Assembly (NCBI GenBank): GCA_023231475.1
Contig: JALJEE010003066.1
Span: 1 to 22,040 of the forward strand
Direction of reading: 5' to 3'
DNA from: Seison nebaliae
Taxonomy: Eukaryota > Rotifera > Pararotatoria > Seisonacea > Seisonidae
DNA: 22,040 nucleotides
Shown here piece after piece: positions 1 to 12,903 of this stretch. The notes beneath the pieces are model-generated. The model saw only the letters and a program-made list of their open reading frames with translations. It searched no databases and was not told the origin of the DNA. Numbering within the stretch: position 1 is the stretch's first letter; every line of letters starts with the position of its first letter. A program made the translations under genes and the position numbers.

Positions 1-331
1 AGTCATCAATTCCCTCGTTACGTAATATGTCGATGCCATGCGACATACTGACAGAATCGAACGCTTTCGAAGCATCCATAAAGAAAAAAATAAACTTCGA
101 GTTCATAATACGTGAGAAAGAAATCAGAAACTTTAGAAGAAAAATAAGTGACAAAGTTCCTCTATTAACTTCTCGATACGCGAATTGAAATTCCGAAGAA
201 TATAATTCTTTTGAATAACGATTCTTAATTATTTGTTCGATCACTTTAATCAAACCACTAGCGACACAGATTGGACACAAATTTAATAATGTTTTGGATT
301 CATTCGCATTTTTCTTTCTTCCAATATTTTT
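1..331 (-). mobile_element. LINE (non-LTR retrotransposon) reverse transcriptase fragment, cut by the window edge
   Basis: On the minus strand a single frame is open from an in-frame stop at 332-334 to the window edge, about 110 codons. Three blocks of a non-LTR reverse transcriptase can be read in order: an SK...NLCPI block followed by a K-x-x-E motif, equivalent to the 'NYRPI...K..E' block; an 'FQFAYREVNRGT' block, equivalent to the 'Q.GFR...ST' block; and MDASKAFDSV at about 50-79, which carries the first catalytic aspartate. Downstream parts, including the second catalytic motif, lie outside the window. I cannot name the clade. The part visible here is uninterrupted, but its 5' side stops abruptly, so it may be a 5'-truncated copy. 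Confidence 0.8.
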
Positions 332-1350
332 TTAATGAATAAAAATTGTAAATCTAAATTCTTTTTCTATCTTTTCCATTCATTTTCTTTCTAACAATTA
401 TATCTTTTCCGAAAATGATTAATATAACAAATTCCTATTTCACAAGCTTAACTTAATTTTAACATTAATAAAACCATTATATAATATTAAACTTACTTGT
501 TAGATATTCGTCTTTCAGAGATATCTTAAAGGGTTTTCTATAAAGCTAAATATCATAGACAAAAATTCGTCTTTTAACAATGTATAATATATTGTATACA
601 TTAGACCTTATCCAAAAAGAGGCTGTGTTCGATTCCTAATCAAAGAGGAAAATGTTAAAAGATTATGAAATCGATCAATAAAAGCCACTACTTAGGAATT
701 AGGTATAAGTACTATTATTAGGGCCATTAATATACTAGTATTATTTTCGTCGTTTCAAAAACGTTTGGAAAAGAACGAGAAAAGAAAGTTATAAAAGTAA
801 AAAAAATATTGTAAAAAGCCAAAACTTAAGTTTTCAACCTTAACTTTATTTGTGTTGAAAAAGTTGAAAAACGGAACACGTGTGTCAAATTAAATTACAT
901 ATATATATATAATAAATATTAAATTTAAATTTGACATTAGTTATAAAATTAGGTAGAATAAAGAATTAATAAGGAAAATTAATTTATTTGTAGAAGAAAA
1001 AAATGGACCACTTAAAATTTTTTCATTCAATGAGATTAAAATATAAATTCGTATGTTGAATCGAAAGTTTTCACACTTGAATTGAAGGGAAGAAACCGCT
1101 TGTAATTAATATAAATAATAAATTATAATAATTATTTTTTGAGCATGTAAATTGAATGATTGGAATATAGAAAAATAAAAAAATTTTGGAAAACTCTTAA
1201 ATATTTGGAGAGTAAATTCAATAATTCAAAATTGTTTTGAAAAGAACTTTATTTATTACAAGGACATACCAATTTTATAAATCAGACAAGAAAAATTTAA
1301 AAGTTTTATTATAATTTTATCTTTTAAAAGAATTGTATCCGGTGATAAGA
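332..1350. other. AT-rich intergenic stretch upstream of the large gene
   Basis: No convincing exon on either strand. There is a palindromic CACGTG E-box core at about 878-883 and an acceptor-like TTTTAAAAG ending at 1330, just before the large open frame. The acceptor could mean an unseen 5' exon. An in-frame stop at 1312-1314 closes the frame upstream. Confidence 0.5.
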
Positions 1351-4300
1351 ATGGTTACACACCATTTGGCGATGGAAGAATCGGATGATTTAAGTGAATA
1401 CAGATATAACCGATTATCGAATTATGAACAGATTATCATGTTGTTTGATGATAAAAATTTTGAGATAATCGAACGATTAAAAGAATTTATTGGAATTCCA
1501 TTGAAGAATTGTGAGACATTTGATGAGATTTATATTAAATTGAAATATTTAATAAAAATAATTCAACCACTTTTCCATCCGGATATTATCTATCGATTCG
1601 CTATTAAATCATCATTAAGGATTAATGAAGATGTGAATGTGGATGATGTGGTGGATGAAATGTTGGGGAATAAGGGCAACGATTCAAACAAAGAAAATTT
1701 GAGAAAGTTTTTGGGAAATGAGAAAATTCAGAAATTATTTGATGGAATTATTTCCGTTTCAATCGGATTCTTAATGAAATTTGCTGAAGATAATTCTTTC
1801 CCGCCAATTAAATGTTTTAACGAATTGACATTTACATCATCAACCAAAATTTGTACGGCATTAAAATCGTTCAGTATCATTTTGCAATTAATTCGCATTT
1901 GGTTCGATCATCAATTTATGTTTCAGAAAGAGATGAATGAAAATTTCGAATTATCAATTGAACGATATCTCATTGAATTATTTATTAGTGTGAACAATTA
2001 TAAGATTCAGTTGAATGAAGGCAACATAATTTATTATGATGAGATAATGAATAATCTCCGTTATATGGTCTTCCATTCCATCAAGAATTGTCATCAGGAT
2101 GTTAATAACATTCTAATATTTTCTTATTTGAATATTCGAGAGAATACGAAATTGAATTCCATTAATCATTTGACTTTCAACGATTTATTTTCCATATTTT
2201 CCGAAGACAAGAAATCAGAGAAAACTTTTGGAATTTTACGAGAGAAAAAAAATCATTTAATTCGATTGAATACTTCCAAATTGAAAGAATTCGATTCTTC
2301 AATTTTGTCGTTGATGAAGACGATGACGAAACAAGTAAAATGGAATGATCATCGAGAACCGAAACAACAGAATTTTCTCATGAATTATTCGTTTGGTTTA
2401 AATGGAAATGATTTATTTGAATTTCCATCATTATTCAATGACAATCGTTGGGAATTAAGTAAGAAAGGTGAACAATATTATCTTCCTTCAAAATTACCAC
2501 AATTGACAATAAAGATTCAGGATGATGAATATCAAAATAAATTCAAATCTGTCTTTCTTTTTCTGGAGAAATTAATAGTGGAATGGTTGACGAGACAATG
2601 TTCATTGAGTGACAAACATTGTCCCTATACGAATATGAGTGAAATAATGGAGAATGTGGAAGAATTGTGGAGAGTCAATCGAATTTGTGGATTATACGCA
2701 CAACAATTTTCAAATATTACACAATTCTATTCGAGTGTTCAATTATTTCGCAATTCGAAAAATGATAATCAATTTTATTTAGTGAAGAAATTCGAAGATT
2801 TATTAAAGAAATTCCTCATAAACGAATCGAATTTAGAAGTTGATGATGAGAACGAGAAAAGAACGATGAATAATTCGATGGAATATTATACGATAACGAA
2901 TCCAATAGAAAATTCAAAGACAACTCTCGGTACTAGTCGAAATATTTTTTATAAATTGAATTATAAAACAAATTTGAATTATATTCATCCATCAATGAAA
3001 CATGCCGATATTGCTACAATGGAAGATTTGAGAGATTTGCGATTAAGAAAGAATTGTTTGAAAAAGAAAGATCGAGCCACATCATTTTCAGTGAAGACAT
3101 TGCCACTCATTCAGAAATTCCTTTATTATCATCAATTACAATTACATTTTATAATTCTTCATAATATTCTCTATTTATATACGATTAGTGATGAGAAAAT
3201 GAAAGTGATTTATCAAACTCGATTAACAAGAATTCTAATAGGGAAAGATTCGGATAGAAGCGTCACATTTGTTGATCATTTAATTCTCAAATATGTTCTA
3301 CTCGTTCTCTCCGTATCGTTATCGAATAATCATATAAAATATTTATTTGATTTTAATATGAATAATCAATCGGAATCGATGGATTCGTTAAACATCGCTC
3401 TCTCCAATATGAGTGGGAAGAGTGAAGATAATAATGAATTGAGAACGATTACGAGACGATTCCAAACTTATTTCAATTATATTCTCTCTTCAAATTCAAA
3501 ATATATTCCACAACAATTAAATATTTTACGATATTCGATTTCTAATGAACGTGTCGCACCATCTGATATTCAAAATGAATTATTGACTCAATTAACAATT
3601 CGTCAGAATACAGCCATCAACTTCAATGATGTTCATTCGGAAGAATTATTGAAAATGGTTTCCGAGAAACAATTGACGAATTTACTCCGAACAAAAAATT
3701 GCTGGTTATTATCCATCATCGGTTTTGCGCGGAAATTCTTCAAATTCGAAAGTTCTTTCACTTCTGAATATCCGGAAATTATGTTAGCACTCTGTGAATT
3801 GATATTAACATTAGTGGAGAAGAAACATTTGAATTTTAATGATCAATTTGTGAAAGGTGATTTATTGAATAAACTTTGTGAATATTCAAATCCCATCGGT
3901 TTCTCCAAAGATATGGTGAATTATTATAATCTTAAGAATGAAACACATTTTCCAGATATTCATATGTTAACCAATCCATATTATGTATTCATCGATGACT
4001 ATCGACATAAACCGTCGAAAGATTTCTTAATGTTATTTCCTTTCCGTTATCCTTACCGTACATTACAATTACGGAATTATTTATTTTTCGAAAAAAATAA
4101 CAAAAAACAATTTGGTCAATATATTGAAGATGAATTAAATTTGGTACATGAACATGTTCGTTTGAATGAAGACACATCATTATTGAAAAATTTTAATGAT
4201 GATAAATCGGGAAAGAGTCGAAAGAAGAAATCGAATGATTCTCAACGAGATACATTAGCTGAGAAATTGATTGGAGTAAATGAACGTGAAATATTCCAAC

Positions 4301-7300
4301 CAGCTTGGAAGAAATTACGAATGAATGTATCAAAACCGACGGCCACATCGAATCGAATAAATTCAATAAAATTGAATAATCGATTGAAAAAAGAGGATCA
4401 TAATAAAAATTATTTTCAATTAAGTGAAAGTTGTCATCTTCAACATATTGAATCATCATCATTTGTTCAATTAGTTACATTCTTGACAAAATCGAGATAT
4501 CTTTTAACTCGTCTGTTGGAGAAAGGAGAATTGTTACAACATTTCTCTTCTTATACGTGTGAGACTCTTTTGAATCTTCGTCAAACATTCTTCGATTATT
4601 TCCATTTTTTGACATTCGAATATCTCGATTCTGATCCGTGTAAGACTCTAATTAATATGGTGGACAAGGTTTCTTATTATCGTTTATGTATCGCTCAAAA
4701 TACACATAAATCGAATGGTGAAGATCGTCCGACTGTTTTCGGAAAGAGTTTCGCCGAATCTGAAGATTTCCGTGCAGCAACAATTTACTTATTATCATCA
4801 ATCGTCTCCAATTTTGAAGTTAATCGAAAATTATTATTATTCGGCCGATTGAAATCATATGATAATTGTTATCGAACATATTGTGGAACGGTCATGTCCT
4901 TTTGGTTAATTCTCACCGTCACTAAACAAATGATGAATTGGATTAAATTTTTCATGAACGATGATGCATTTTTAAGGAAAGTGAAAAGAAATAATGAAAA
5001 AGAAGGAAATAATACATTCGAATATGAAGTGTATCCGATTATTGGATCGTCTGATATAAATGATCTACCTAATTTTCGTTTAATTGAAGGAACTTTACGA
5101 CTTATTTTGGCGTTGACTCGATCTACACTAGCACAACAAAATGCATTTAATCCATATATAACTGAACCGCCATGGCGGGAAAGTACTAAAACGGACGAAG
5201 AAGAATTTCTAACAAGTGGAACTGAAATTCCTGAACGATTCTCCTCGTTTATGAATGAACGATTAAGAAATAATCAACCTCGATCATCAGGTTAATTTTA
5301 AAAATGAAAATTTTTTTTTGAAATATTTAAATTATTTTATTTGATTTTATTAAAGAAACGGATACGGTTATGACGACTGTTGCCACTGGAAATATTTCGA
5401 CAATTTCAGAAACAACACCAGCTCCCGTTCCACTAGCTTATAACGAAGATGCACGTTTAATTTTAATTTGTCTTAAATTACAAATCTTATTTTTAGTTAT
5501 GTCACAAATTGCATCGATGGTGAATGAATCACAACATCCATTTCTGGCAGATGATTATTCGATTGCTGAATGGAATCCTTATGCCAGATTAAATCGTGGT
5601 GATGTTTATAGAAATATTAGAAGAAATCGAACAACGGCTGGAAGTGAAAATGCGAGATTATATGATGAATTAGTTTATCAATTACGATCAACTACTTCTG
5701 GAGCTCCTCCAGTTACAACCGGAGTCTCATCATTAGGACCATTACCAATGACAACAAATGTCTTATCCAATTTATTAGGAATGACAGATTATCAACGACA
5801 AATGGATGGTGGTTCAAATCTTCTACAGAATATTGCACACTTTGATTTGCACGCTTTCGCTAACGATAGTCAACAAGTCCCATTTAGTATGTATGAATTC
5901 ATTTCGAATCATATTTTCCGACCGTTAGATTCCACTTCTTCTTCTTCTTCTTCCACTTTAACATCAACAATTCAATCATCCATTTATACAACATCTTCTG
6001 GTATAAGTAATTCAACTACATCTGCACAAACTACTGCTCCTATTACAGCCACATCATCATCAGTTTCTTCTTATGCAAAATTTGCAATTTTTGATGCTAT
6101 CGATAATTTAACAATCGATATCACTTATACTGATACGATGGAAGCGTTAAATCATCGAGCTGTATTCACCAAATTCTACGTTCGTGAATTACTTAATATG
6201 TTTGATGTGTATATGAATCCTTTCTTCAAATCACTTTATGATTATCTCTTAAATGGAATATCTTCACCATTTACGACGGAGGGAAGAAGAGAAGCAATTT
6301 TACATAAAGTCATTCGACGAATCATCGCTCATCGACAGAATGTAATCGAATTAATCTTATCCATATTTGCCAATATGTCTATCGTCAATTCACCATGTCA
6401 TTTGACGTTTGGAAATGATGTCCGATATCAACAACTTCTTTATTCAGGAATTATATCAGCCGTTAATAGTCATCATACGAGTGTGAAGATATTTGCGGTG
6501 AATTTGAAAAAAATCATTGAAAATTATAAATTGAACAATAAGATAATTTTCATTCCTTCTGTTATGGGTCATCATTTGAGGAATCATTTAAAAACGTCTG
6601 ATATTATGTGGTGTTGGGCGAATTTATCAGCTGATGGTAATTTCATAATAAAAAAACAATTTCCATTAAGACGTTAGAAAAATGAAATTTTTTCAAATTA
6701 AAATTTTCTTTTTATATTTATCCTTAATTAGATTTCTCTTCAATCATCACATCGCATTTGTCAATTTTTAACATTTTGGAGGGAGAAGCGGAATTAGATA
6801 CTTGGATCAATATTGTCAATGAGGCGAAACAGGAAGCGATTAAATTGAAGAATTTACAATTATTGAAAACGATAGAATGGCAATCGACTGAATTGATAAA
6901 AACTTATAAGAAATTAGTGGAAGAACGAGTCCGAACACTTTATCTCACATTGTTGACGATGAGTAATTTGATGAGTTTGAATGCCATGAATCTCTTGCCA
7001 TTAGATTCCAATTTTATGTCAGTTATGGAAGTTAATATAATTCATTTTTTTTTCTGAATTCTATTTTTCTTTTATTATTTTTCTCTTTTATTTCCTCATT
7101 TTAAGACTCTTGTTAAATTACTTGTCGTTCTTCGAGAATTGAACGATACGGTGAAGAAACATGGTAGAAAATTTTGGATACTCGATCTCTATTCTGATAC
7201 TGAATTTTATATACTCATCTTAACAACACTAACTAACATTTTCAATTCTTACATCGAGTCTAACACGAAAGATGATGAGATTTGTAAACGAGTTTTTGAT

Positions 7301-7492
7301 CGTTTCAAGAATTTCCGATATACTTCTCACAATTTATTCGTCGTCCTTCTCACCAATCTCTCGTGGGTTACACAATCGGAGACATCGGCTGTTGTAACCA
7401 ATCTAGCGAAACAAGTATTAGCTGGTGCACGAGAATTATCATTCGATGTCTGGAATGAGAGAGAGAACATGTCGACTACATCAACATTCTGA
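1351..7492 (+). CDS. Very large unrecognised protein, about 1980 residues, four exons
   Basis: I do not recognise the family. Exons: 1351..5290, 5356..6672, 6732..7030 and 7106..7492, with introns of 65, 59 and 75 bases, all GT-AG and in phase; the sum is 1981 codons including the stop. The start is the first ATG of the frame. A second ATG lies at 1372 and an acceptor-like site at 1330, so the N-terminus is uncertain. The protein looks mostly helical, rich in Leu, Ile, Asn and Lys, with no signal peptide, no convincing transmembrane segment and no cysteine cluster. That fits a long alpha-solenoid scaffold (inference). A Ser/Thr-rich low-complexity linker lies near residues 1505-1550 and a basic patch near residues 950-960. 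The 3.9-kb first exon contrasts with the small exons elsewhere. AATAAA at 7736-7741 is a likely poly(A) signal. Nucleoporins of the NUP188/NUP205 class have similar length, but I saw no alignable motif. Confidence 0.75.
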
Positions 7493-8000
7493 AGAAAATC
7501 GTCATAAATTGTCATATAGTTTTATGACGATTTAAATATGAAATCGTAACTCACCAATTTTTTGAGATAATAATTTCTTTTTTTATTCAAATTTTATTTT
7601 ATAATTTATTAGTGAAAATCGAAGTGATTTTATTGTAATCGATTATGAAATTTTAATAATTGTTATTAGTGTTATTATTGGAAAGTGAAATTTCTCTCTT
7701 ATCGTTCCGTCTCTCCATTATGGGGGAGAGATATTAATAAATTCTCCACTTTTTCTTAACTTCTTCTGTTACTCTCTCAACATTATGTGAAGAAAAGAGA
7801 TTATCTCAAACTCTCTTGTGCACTTATCATCAGAATGCTATAATTAATTTGTCGATTATAGAGAGTTCATCGGCAACTTCTCTTTTTTAACGCTCGTCCG
7901 TTTTCCACGTGTACATTGGAGAAAATAGGGATTTTGGTTTAGTTAGAGATGAGCAGAAGGAATAATAAAAGAAATTTATCAGTAGAAAGGAAATATAAAG
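7493..8000. other. Intergenic: 3' UTR of the large gene and promoter of the next
   Basis: Contains AATAAA at 7736-7741 and a small hairpin next to it (CTCTCC 7711-7716 with GGAGAG 7725-7730). Nothing else coding is seen. The last part is presumably the promoter and 5' UTR of the gene starting at 8001. Confidence 0.5.
7736..7741 (+). terminator. Poly(A) signal AATAAA for the large gene
   Basis: Canonical AATAAA hexamer about 245 bases after the stop at 7492, on the coding strand, with no other gene between. Confidence 0.4.
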
Positions 8001-9647
8001 ATGGTTTTAAGAAGCAGAACAACATTCACAGATGAATCGTGTTTAACTTCATCAGATGATCAATATGAGAAGAATAAGAAGAAATCCATAAATTTTCTTC
8101 AAACAAATTTGAGAACGATCATATTTATCGCTTGTATTATCATTTCTTGTCTAATCATTTATTTCGTCACATCAAACCGTATGACAAGAACACAATCACG
8201 TGATTCGTTCGATGACACTTTTGATTCGTCACATGAGAGTGTAATGAGTGTAGAATATTACAAAAATCGATTTATTCATTTAATGCAAAAATTGAATGAT
8301 ATAGATACGGATCTCATATATTTCTCTGCAGCGAATAAAGTGAAAATTCCCAAATGGAAACAAATCGAATCGATGATCGATTGGAAAGAACAACGAAATA
8401 TTTTTACCATTAATCTAGTCGAGGAATGGATCACAATGATCGAACAATTGGATATCATTTATACTTCGGCTAATGCGAAAACTGAAGTAATTATGAAATT
8501 TGTTTGTTCACATTTCATTCCAAATCTTCCAGATAAACCGAAATCTCCAATCATCTTATATGGAATTCGAGGTGATTTTTATTTATTTCGAATATTTATT
8601 ATTATTATTATTATGATTATTATTTAATTATTCGAATATTTTTTAGGACAAATTCTCGGTTATACAATCACCAGTACTTCACCAAACGAAATAAACGAAT
8701 ATTTCAATACGACTACTCCAAAAACTTTCATTGAAATTCTTAATTCTAGAAATATTTCAGAAAGCAGTTCTTATTTGGAATCTCAGTTATTGTTGAAGAA
8801 TAAATGGAAAGGCATTTACATCGAATCAAATCCCAGATATTATCGAATTCTTCATGCAATCAGTCTTCCATCTTATGTCATCAATGCAGCTATCCGATCA
8901 ACACATGAGAATGATTATGCTCAATATCGATATCCTGGCGGAATTGGTATTTATCAATTGGAAACCGACAAATTCATCGATTCGAATGAAGACGAAAAGT
9001 TTTGGACATTTATTCCATATCTTCCGTTTTCAACGATCACTTATGGAATTAAAATCAAAGAACTCATCCAAGAATCAAAATTAATGGGAAATGGTCATCC
9101 GTACGAGAAAGTTTATGAGGCGATTACACAAAAGCAATTATATAATTGTGGTAATCTTAATGATATCGATTTATTAATAATGAATGTCAATGATGGAAAT
9201 CATCGAAATATGTCTGAAGTATTTAAATGTTCTTCTCTCATTCATATTCTAATGAAAAGAACTTCAATGTTGGAAGAGAATTTCCAAAATGAATTTAACG
9301 ATATGGATTTCTTGAAGGAAGATGAAAAAGCTTTTTGGTACATGTCTACTTCACTAGTATCATCGCTATTTAAGAAAGACGAAGAAAAGAATTACAGTGA
9401 AATTAGAGATGAAACTAATAATATTGGAGTGAATGTGGATGAAGAGAATATTGAATTAACTGGAATTGTCAATGAGGATGATGGAGAAAACGATCATGAA
9501 CATGATTTAAATAAAATTTATGAAAATTGGGACCAGATGACTGAAATAGATCGTAATGATAAAGTAATTGAGCATAATCGAATGTACTCGGAATATCATG
9601 CGACACATGGCAATCATGAATGGAAGAATACGAAGGAATATAATTAA
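8001..9647 (+). CDS. Type II membrane protein with a degenerate FkbM/Star-like methyltransferase-fold domain
   Basis: Exons 8001..8571 and 8647..9647 (75-base intron holding an ATT-rich simple repeat) give 523 residues. A short basic cytosolic tail precedes one hydrophobic segment at residues 39-57, so most of the protein would be lumenal or extracellular. At 218-255 the run FIEILNSRNIS, then SSYLES and WKGIYIESNP, matches the FkbM pattern in which a glycine-rich SAM loop is followed by 'NTLYLE...WKGLLVEPNP'. At 365-374, DLLIMNVNDG lies where FkbM and Star proteins have 'DYFSLDIEG'. The glycines of the SAM loop and the usual D-x-E-G residues are not kept, so a catalytically dead fold is likely. 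Drosophila Star, a related type II membrane protein, assists trafficking of EGFR ligands; a comparable trafficking role here is inference. The last 80 or so residues are acidic. AATAAA follows at 9787-9792. The family call rests on motifs only. Confidence 0.7.
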
Positions 9648-9786
9648 CGTTTTCATCATTACGTCAGAAATGGAGAAATTGATATTTCCCCATTTATGTC
9701 TCCAAATAACAGAAGAGACAAGTGATAACGTTTGACAACACAAAATTTATTTTCAATGTGTTAAATTTTTTCTCATGTTTTTTTTC

Positions 9787-9792
9787 AATAAA
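9787..9792 (+). terminator. Poly(A) signal AATAAA for the Star-like gene
   Basis: Hexamer 140 bases after the stop codon, preceded by a T-rich run. Confidence 0.45.
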
Positions 9793-10403
9793 TTATTTGG
9801 TTACAATTCCATAAAATCAATAAATTATTATGCCTATTAACCGTTGTAAGGGAAATCGATAATAACTTTTGTATTTTCCAAAAGAATATACAGTATTCTT
9901 CAACTCTTTAAAATCGATTAAGAATTGTAATTAAGAACAATGCCTATAATGTCTCACACTGTAACAGATTCTATGATGGTTAGGACTGAAGATTATGATT
10001 TTGAAGAAACTATAATATCATAACAAAACGAAACATTTTCATAAAACCTCACAACAAAAGTTGAAAGAGTTTCAGTAGACAATTTGACCATTCTTTTTAA
10101 CAATTTCGTTTAACCATATTTCACAAAAGAAATTCAAAAATTTCATCAACAACTCTACATTTATTATGATGAGAAGTTTTATGTAATATAATGTTAATTT
10201 TATTTATCTTTTCATTCATTTACTCCTCTTTACACAATTTGCTTCCAACGAATAACTCTAGTCGACTGGAGTAGTGAAGAGAATTATTTTGTTGGGAAAC
10301 AGAGTAAAACATCTCCGTTTGACGACGTTCTCATTTTTTCTTTTCTCAAAACTTTTCTCCATCACAATATGATCGTCATTACAATTAATTGTGAAGGCAG
10401 CAG

Positions 10404-10410
10404 TATAAAA
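10404..10410 (+). promoter_or_regulatory. TATA-box candidate for the FOXRED2 homologue
   Basis: TATAAAA lies 83 bases before the start codon, in a relatively GC-richer setting (GGCAGCAG just upstream). In such AT-rich DNA the motif also arises by chance, so support is moderate. Confidence 0.4.
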
Positions 10411-10492
10411 GTGTAGATGTTCCAATCGAAATTTCTTTGTTATTGAAATTTATCTTAAATTATTTAGAAGTCTCAATTCTACCGCTCTTAAG

Positions 10493-12903
10493 ATGAAACG
10501 AATGGAGATTTTCGGGATGTTTCTTTTTTTATTATTCCAATTTCAACATATTATCACAGTGGAATATCATACATTTTGTATTATTGGTGCCGGCCCGTCT
10601 GGTGTCCAACTTGGACAAATGATGAAAACGAATGATTTGGATTATGTGATTTTCGAAGGATCGAATACTGCGGGAAACTTTTATACTAAATATCCAAGAC
10701 ATCGTAAATTAATTAGTATAAACAAAAGATATACGGGAGAAAGTAACACAGAATTTAATTTACGTCACGATTGGAACAGTATACTTCATGCACATTGCTC
10801 ATCATGTCATCCAAGAAGGAGAGATTATGAAGAAAAGAATCCATTATATTTTACATCACGTTCTAAAAAAATGTTCCCGGACGCCGATGGATTAGTGGAA
10901 TATCTTCAATATTATTCTTCAATCTTCGATTTGAATATTCGATATCATCATAAAATGAATGATATTCATTCAGTGGAAATTGACAATTCTACAATTTATG
11001 AAATGAAAAATCAACACCATGTTAAATTCCATTGCAAGTTAGATTGTCGTAATCAATATTCTATTCCTCACACACTTCATTCGTAGAGTCATAATACTAG
11101 CGACCGGAATCGCTAAACAGAAAACGTATAAAACTCCGGGGTATGAACATTTATTAAAATATAAAGATATGCCATTGGATTTGGATTATTATGAGGGCAA
11201 AACCGTCTTAATTATCGGCAGTGGTAATAGTGGATTTGAAACAGCTCAGCACATTTCTTCTGTTACCAACAGCATTATGATTACAACGAGAGATCGAATA
11301 AAAAACGCTTATCAAACTCATTATGTAGGAGATTTACGGTTCGATTATTCTTCTTTATAATATTTTCACATTATTTTTTCATTCGTTTAGCGCAGTGAAT
11401 AATGATTTATTGGATACTTATCAGTTAAAGTCTTTGGACGCTTCCGTTAATCTTGATTTGGACGAAGCTGTTTTCGTCAAAACAGAAAGTTCCGATTTTC
11501 ATTTCATTTATAACAATGTAATCCTTTTAATAGGTGGGAAGGTAGTAATAGTTGAAAGTGTTGAGTCACGAGCCACGGTAGCAAGTGCTGATATAATTAT
11601 TGATTGTACCGGATTTCAATTTGATAATTCGATTTTTCGGTAAAACATTTTTTTGTCATGGCAAAATATTATAATATTAAAATTTTTTTTAAAGAAATAT
11701 GAGTAAAAAGGATGAAGTCAAATTTCCGGCAATAACTAACTTTTATGGTTTTGCAGGTAAACCAAATATTTATGTGGGAGGAGTTGCGAGTCATGGTGTT
11801 GATTATAAGAAGTCCGCAGGTGGCTTCATCCACGGCTATCGATATACCTGTTTAATTAAAATAATTTATAAGAATTGTAAGAAAATAAATTTATTATTTA
11901 TTCAGCTCGATTATTGGTGAATACATTATTGAGGAAATATAAAAAACAAAAATGGCCATCGCGAAGAATTCCCATAGAAGAGTTTCCAGTTTATCTCATG
12001 AAACAGTTAAACGAAGTTTCTGCAAATTATCAAATGTTTGCAATCATATGTGATTTTTATATCATCGGGAAGTTCCAATTTAAATTTCAAAACTCTATTT
12101 CATTTTTATAAATTTGAAGAAAATATGTTTATCATTATCCTGATTTTCCGTCTAGTGGAATTATAAATGTCGCTTATTTAACAAAAAGAAAATTTATTAA
12201 TGAAACTTATCTTTATGTGAATCTCCAATATGGATTGAACTTCTCTGGTCCAGGTGCTGATGTTTTGCGAGAGGATCGTGTGGCAGAAGGTCCATTAAAA
12301 GCTCATGAAAGTAATTTTCTCCATCCAACGTTCTATTATTATAAGAATTGTTATTTTTTCTTTTATTAATTTTTTTCATCGAACGAAATTGTAGTACCGA
12401 AAACTATCGGCTCAAAAGACAAATGTTGGCCGCACTTACCCAAACCAGACAATATTCATCATATTTTCGAAACTCTATCAACATTTTGGTATGACGAACC
12501 AGATTCCCAACGACCATTCAGATTATTTTTGAAAAAGATCCTAAATCATGACTTCCGATATCGATTACAATCTGAATGCATTTTTTTCAGTTTATTATCT
12601 ACGAAGAAACATTTCTTTTGCGAAAAATTTTCAAAAGAAATTATAAGAGAAGATTCTCTGCAAACGAAAGTTCTGCCACATCCATCTTATCATACTGATG
12701 ATCAATTGGTAAGAAAACTAAAACCGAAAAAGATTGTGTCATCTGTTGAATATGCTCAATCAATTTCCAATGAAATGGTTTCACCAACCAATTTGTATAC
12801 CAAATTAGTCAATGGTGAAAAAGTGAAAGGAGAAAACTTTTGGGATAACTTCTACAATTCTATGACTTTTCCTATTATATATTCGTTGATTCACAAAAGA
12901 TAG
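10493..12903 (+). CDS. FOXRED2: FAD-dependent oxidoreductase of the FOXRED2/ERFAD type (ER-associated degradation)
   Basis: Exons 10493..11037, 11087..11338, 11391..11639, 11695..11849, 11906..12071, 12120..12349 and 12395..12903 give 701 residues, close to human FOXRED2 (684 as I recall). All six introns are GT-AG, 45-56 bases. A signal peptide occupies about residues 1-22. The FAD-binding GAGPSG is at 32-37, followed by the family signatures YPRHRKLISINKRYTG and EFNLRHDWNS; VIILATG is at 183-189; a second Rossmann loop, GSGNSG, is at 226-231. Further family blocks are THYVGDL, LLDTYQLKSLD, HGVDYKKSAGGFIHGYRYT, NFSGPGADV, SNFLHP and DNIHHIFE. In vertebrates ERFAD is an ER-lumen flavoprotein that works with SEL1L, OS-9 and ERdj5 in retrotranslocation of misfolded proteins. 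Odd: the C-terminus ends LIHKR and lacks the KDEL-like signal (KEEL) I recall for the human protein. The family call is firm. Confidence 0.93.

Larger units (their letters stand above)
9648..10492. other. Intergenic stretch with 3' UTR and FOXRED2 promoter
   Basis: Holds a poly(A) signal at 9787-9792 and a TATA-like TATAAAA at 10404-10410. A 27-codon ATG frame at 9940-10023 is too short to support. No other exon is visible. Confidence 0.5.

Noticed and set aside
605-660. A B-box-like GTTCGATTC that could mark a tRNA gene.
   Set aside because: No pairing T stem, no A box at the right distance and no acceptor stem.
9940-10023. A 27-codon ATG frame (starts MPIMSHTV).
   Set aside because: Too short, with no splice partner or family feature.
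12197-12379. A 60-codon minus-strand frame within FOXRED2.
   Set aside because: Antisense to FOXRED2 exon 6, whose family blocks (NFSGPGADV, SNFLHP) are unambiguous on the plus strand.
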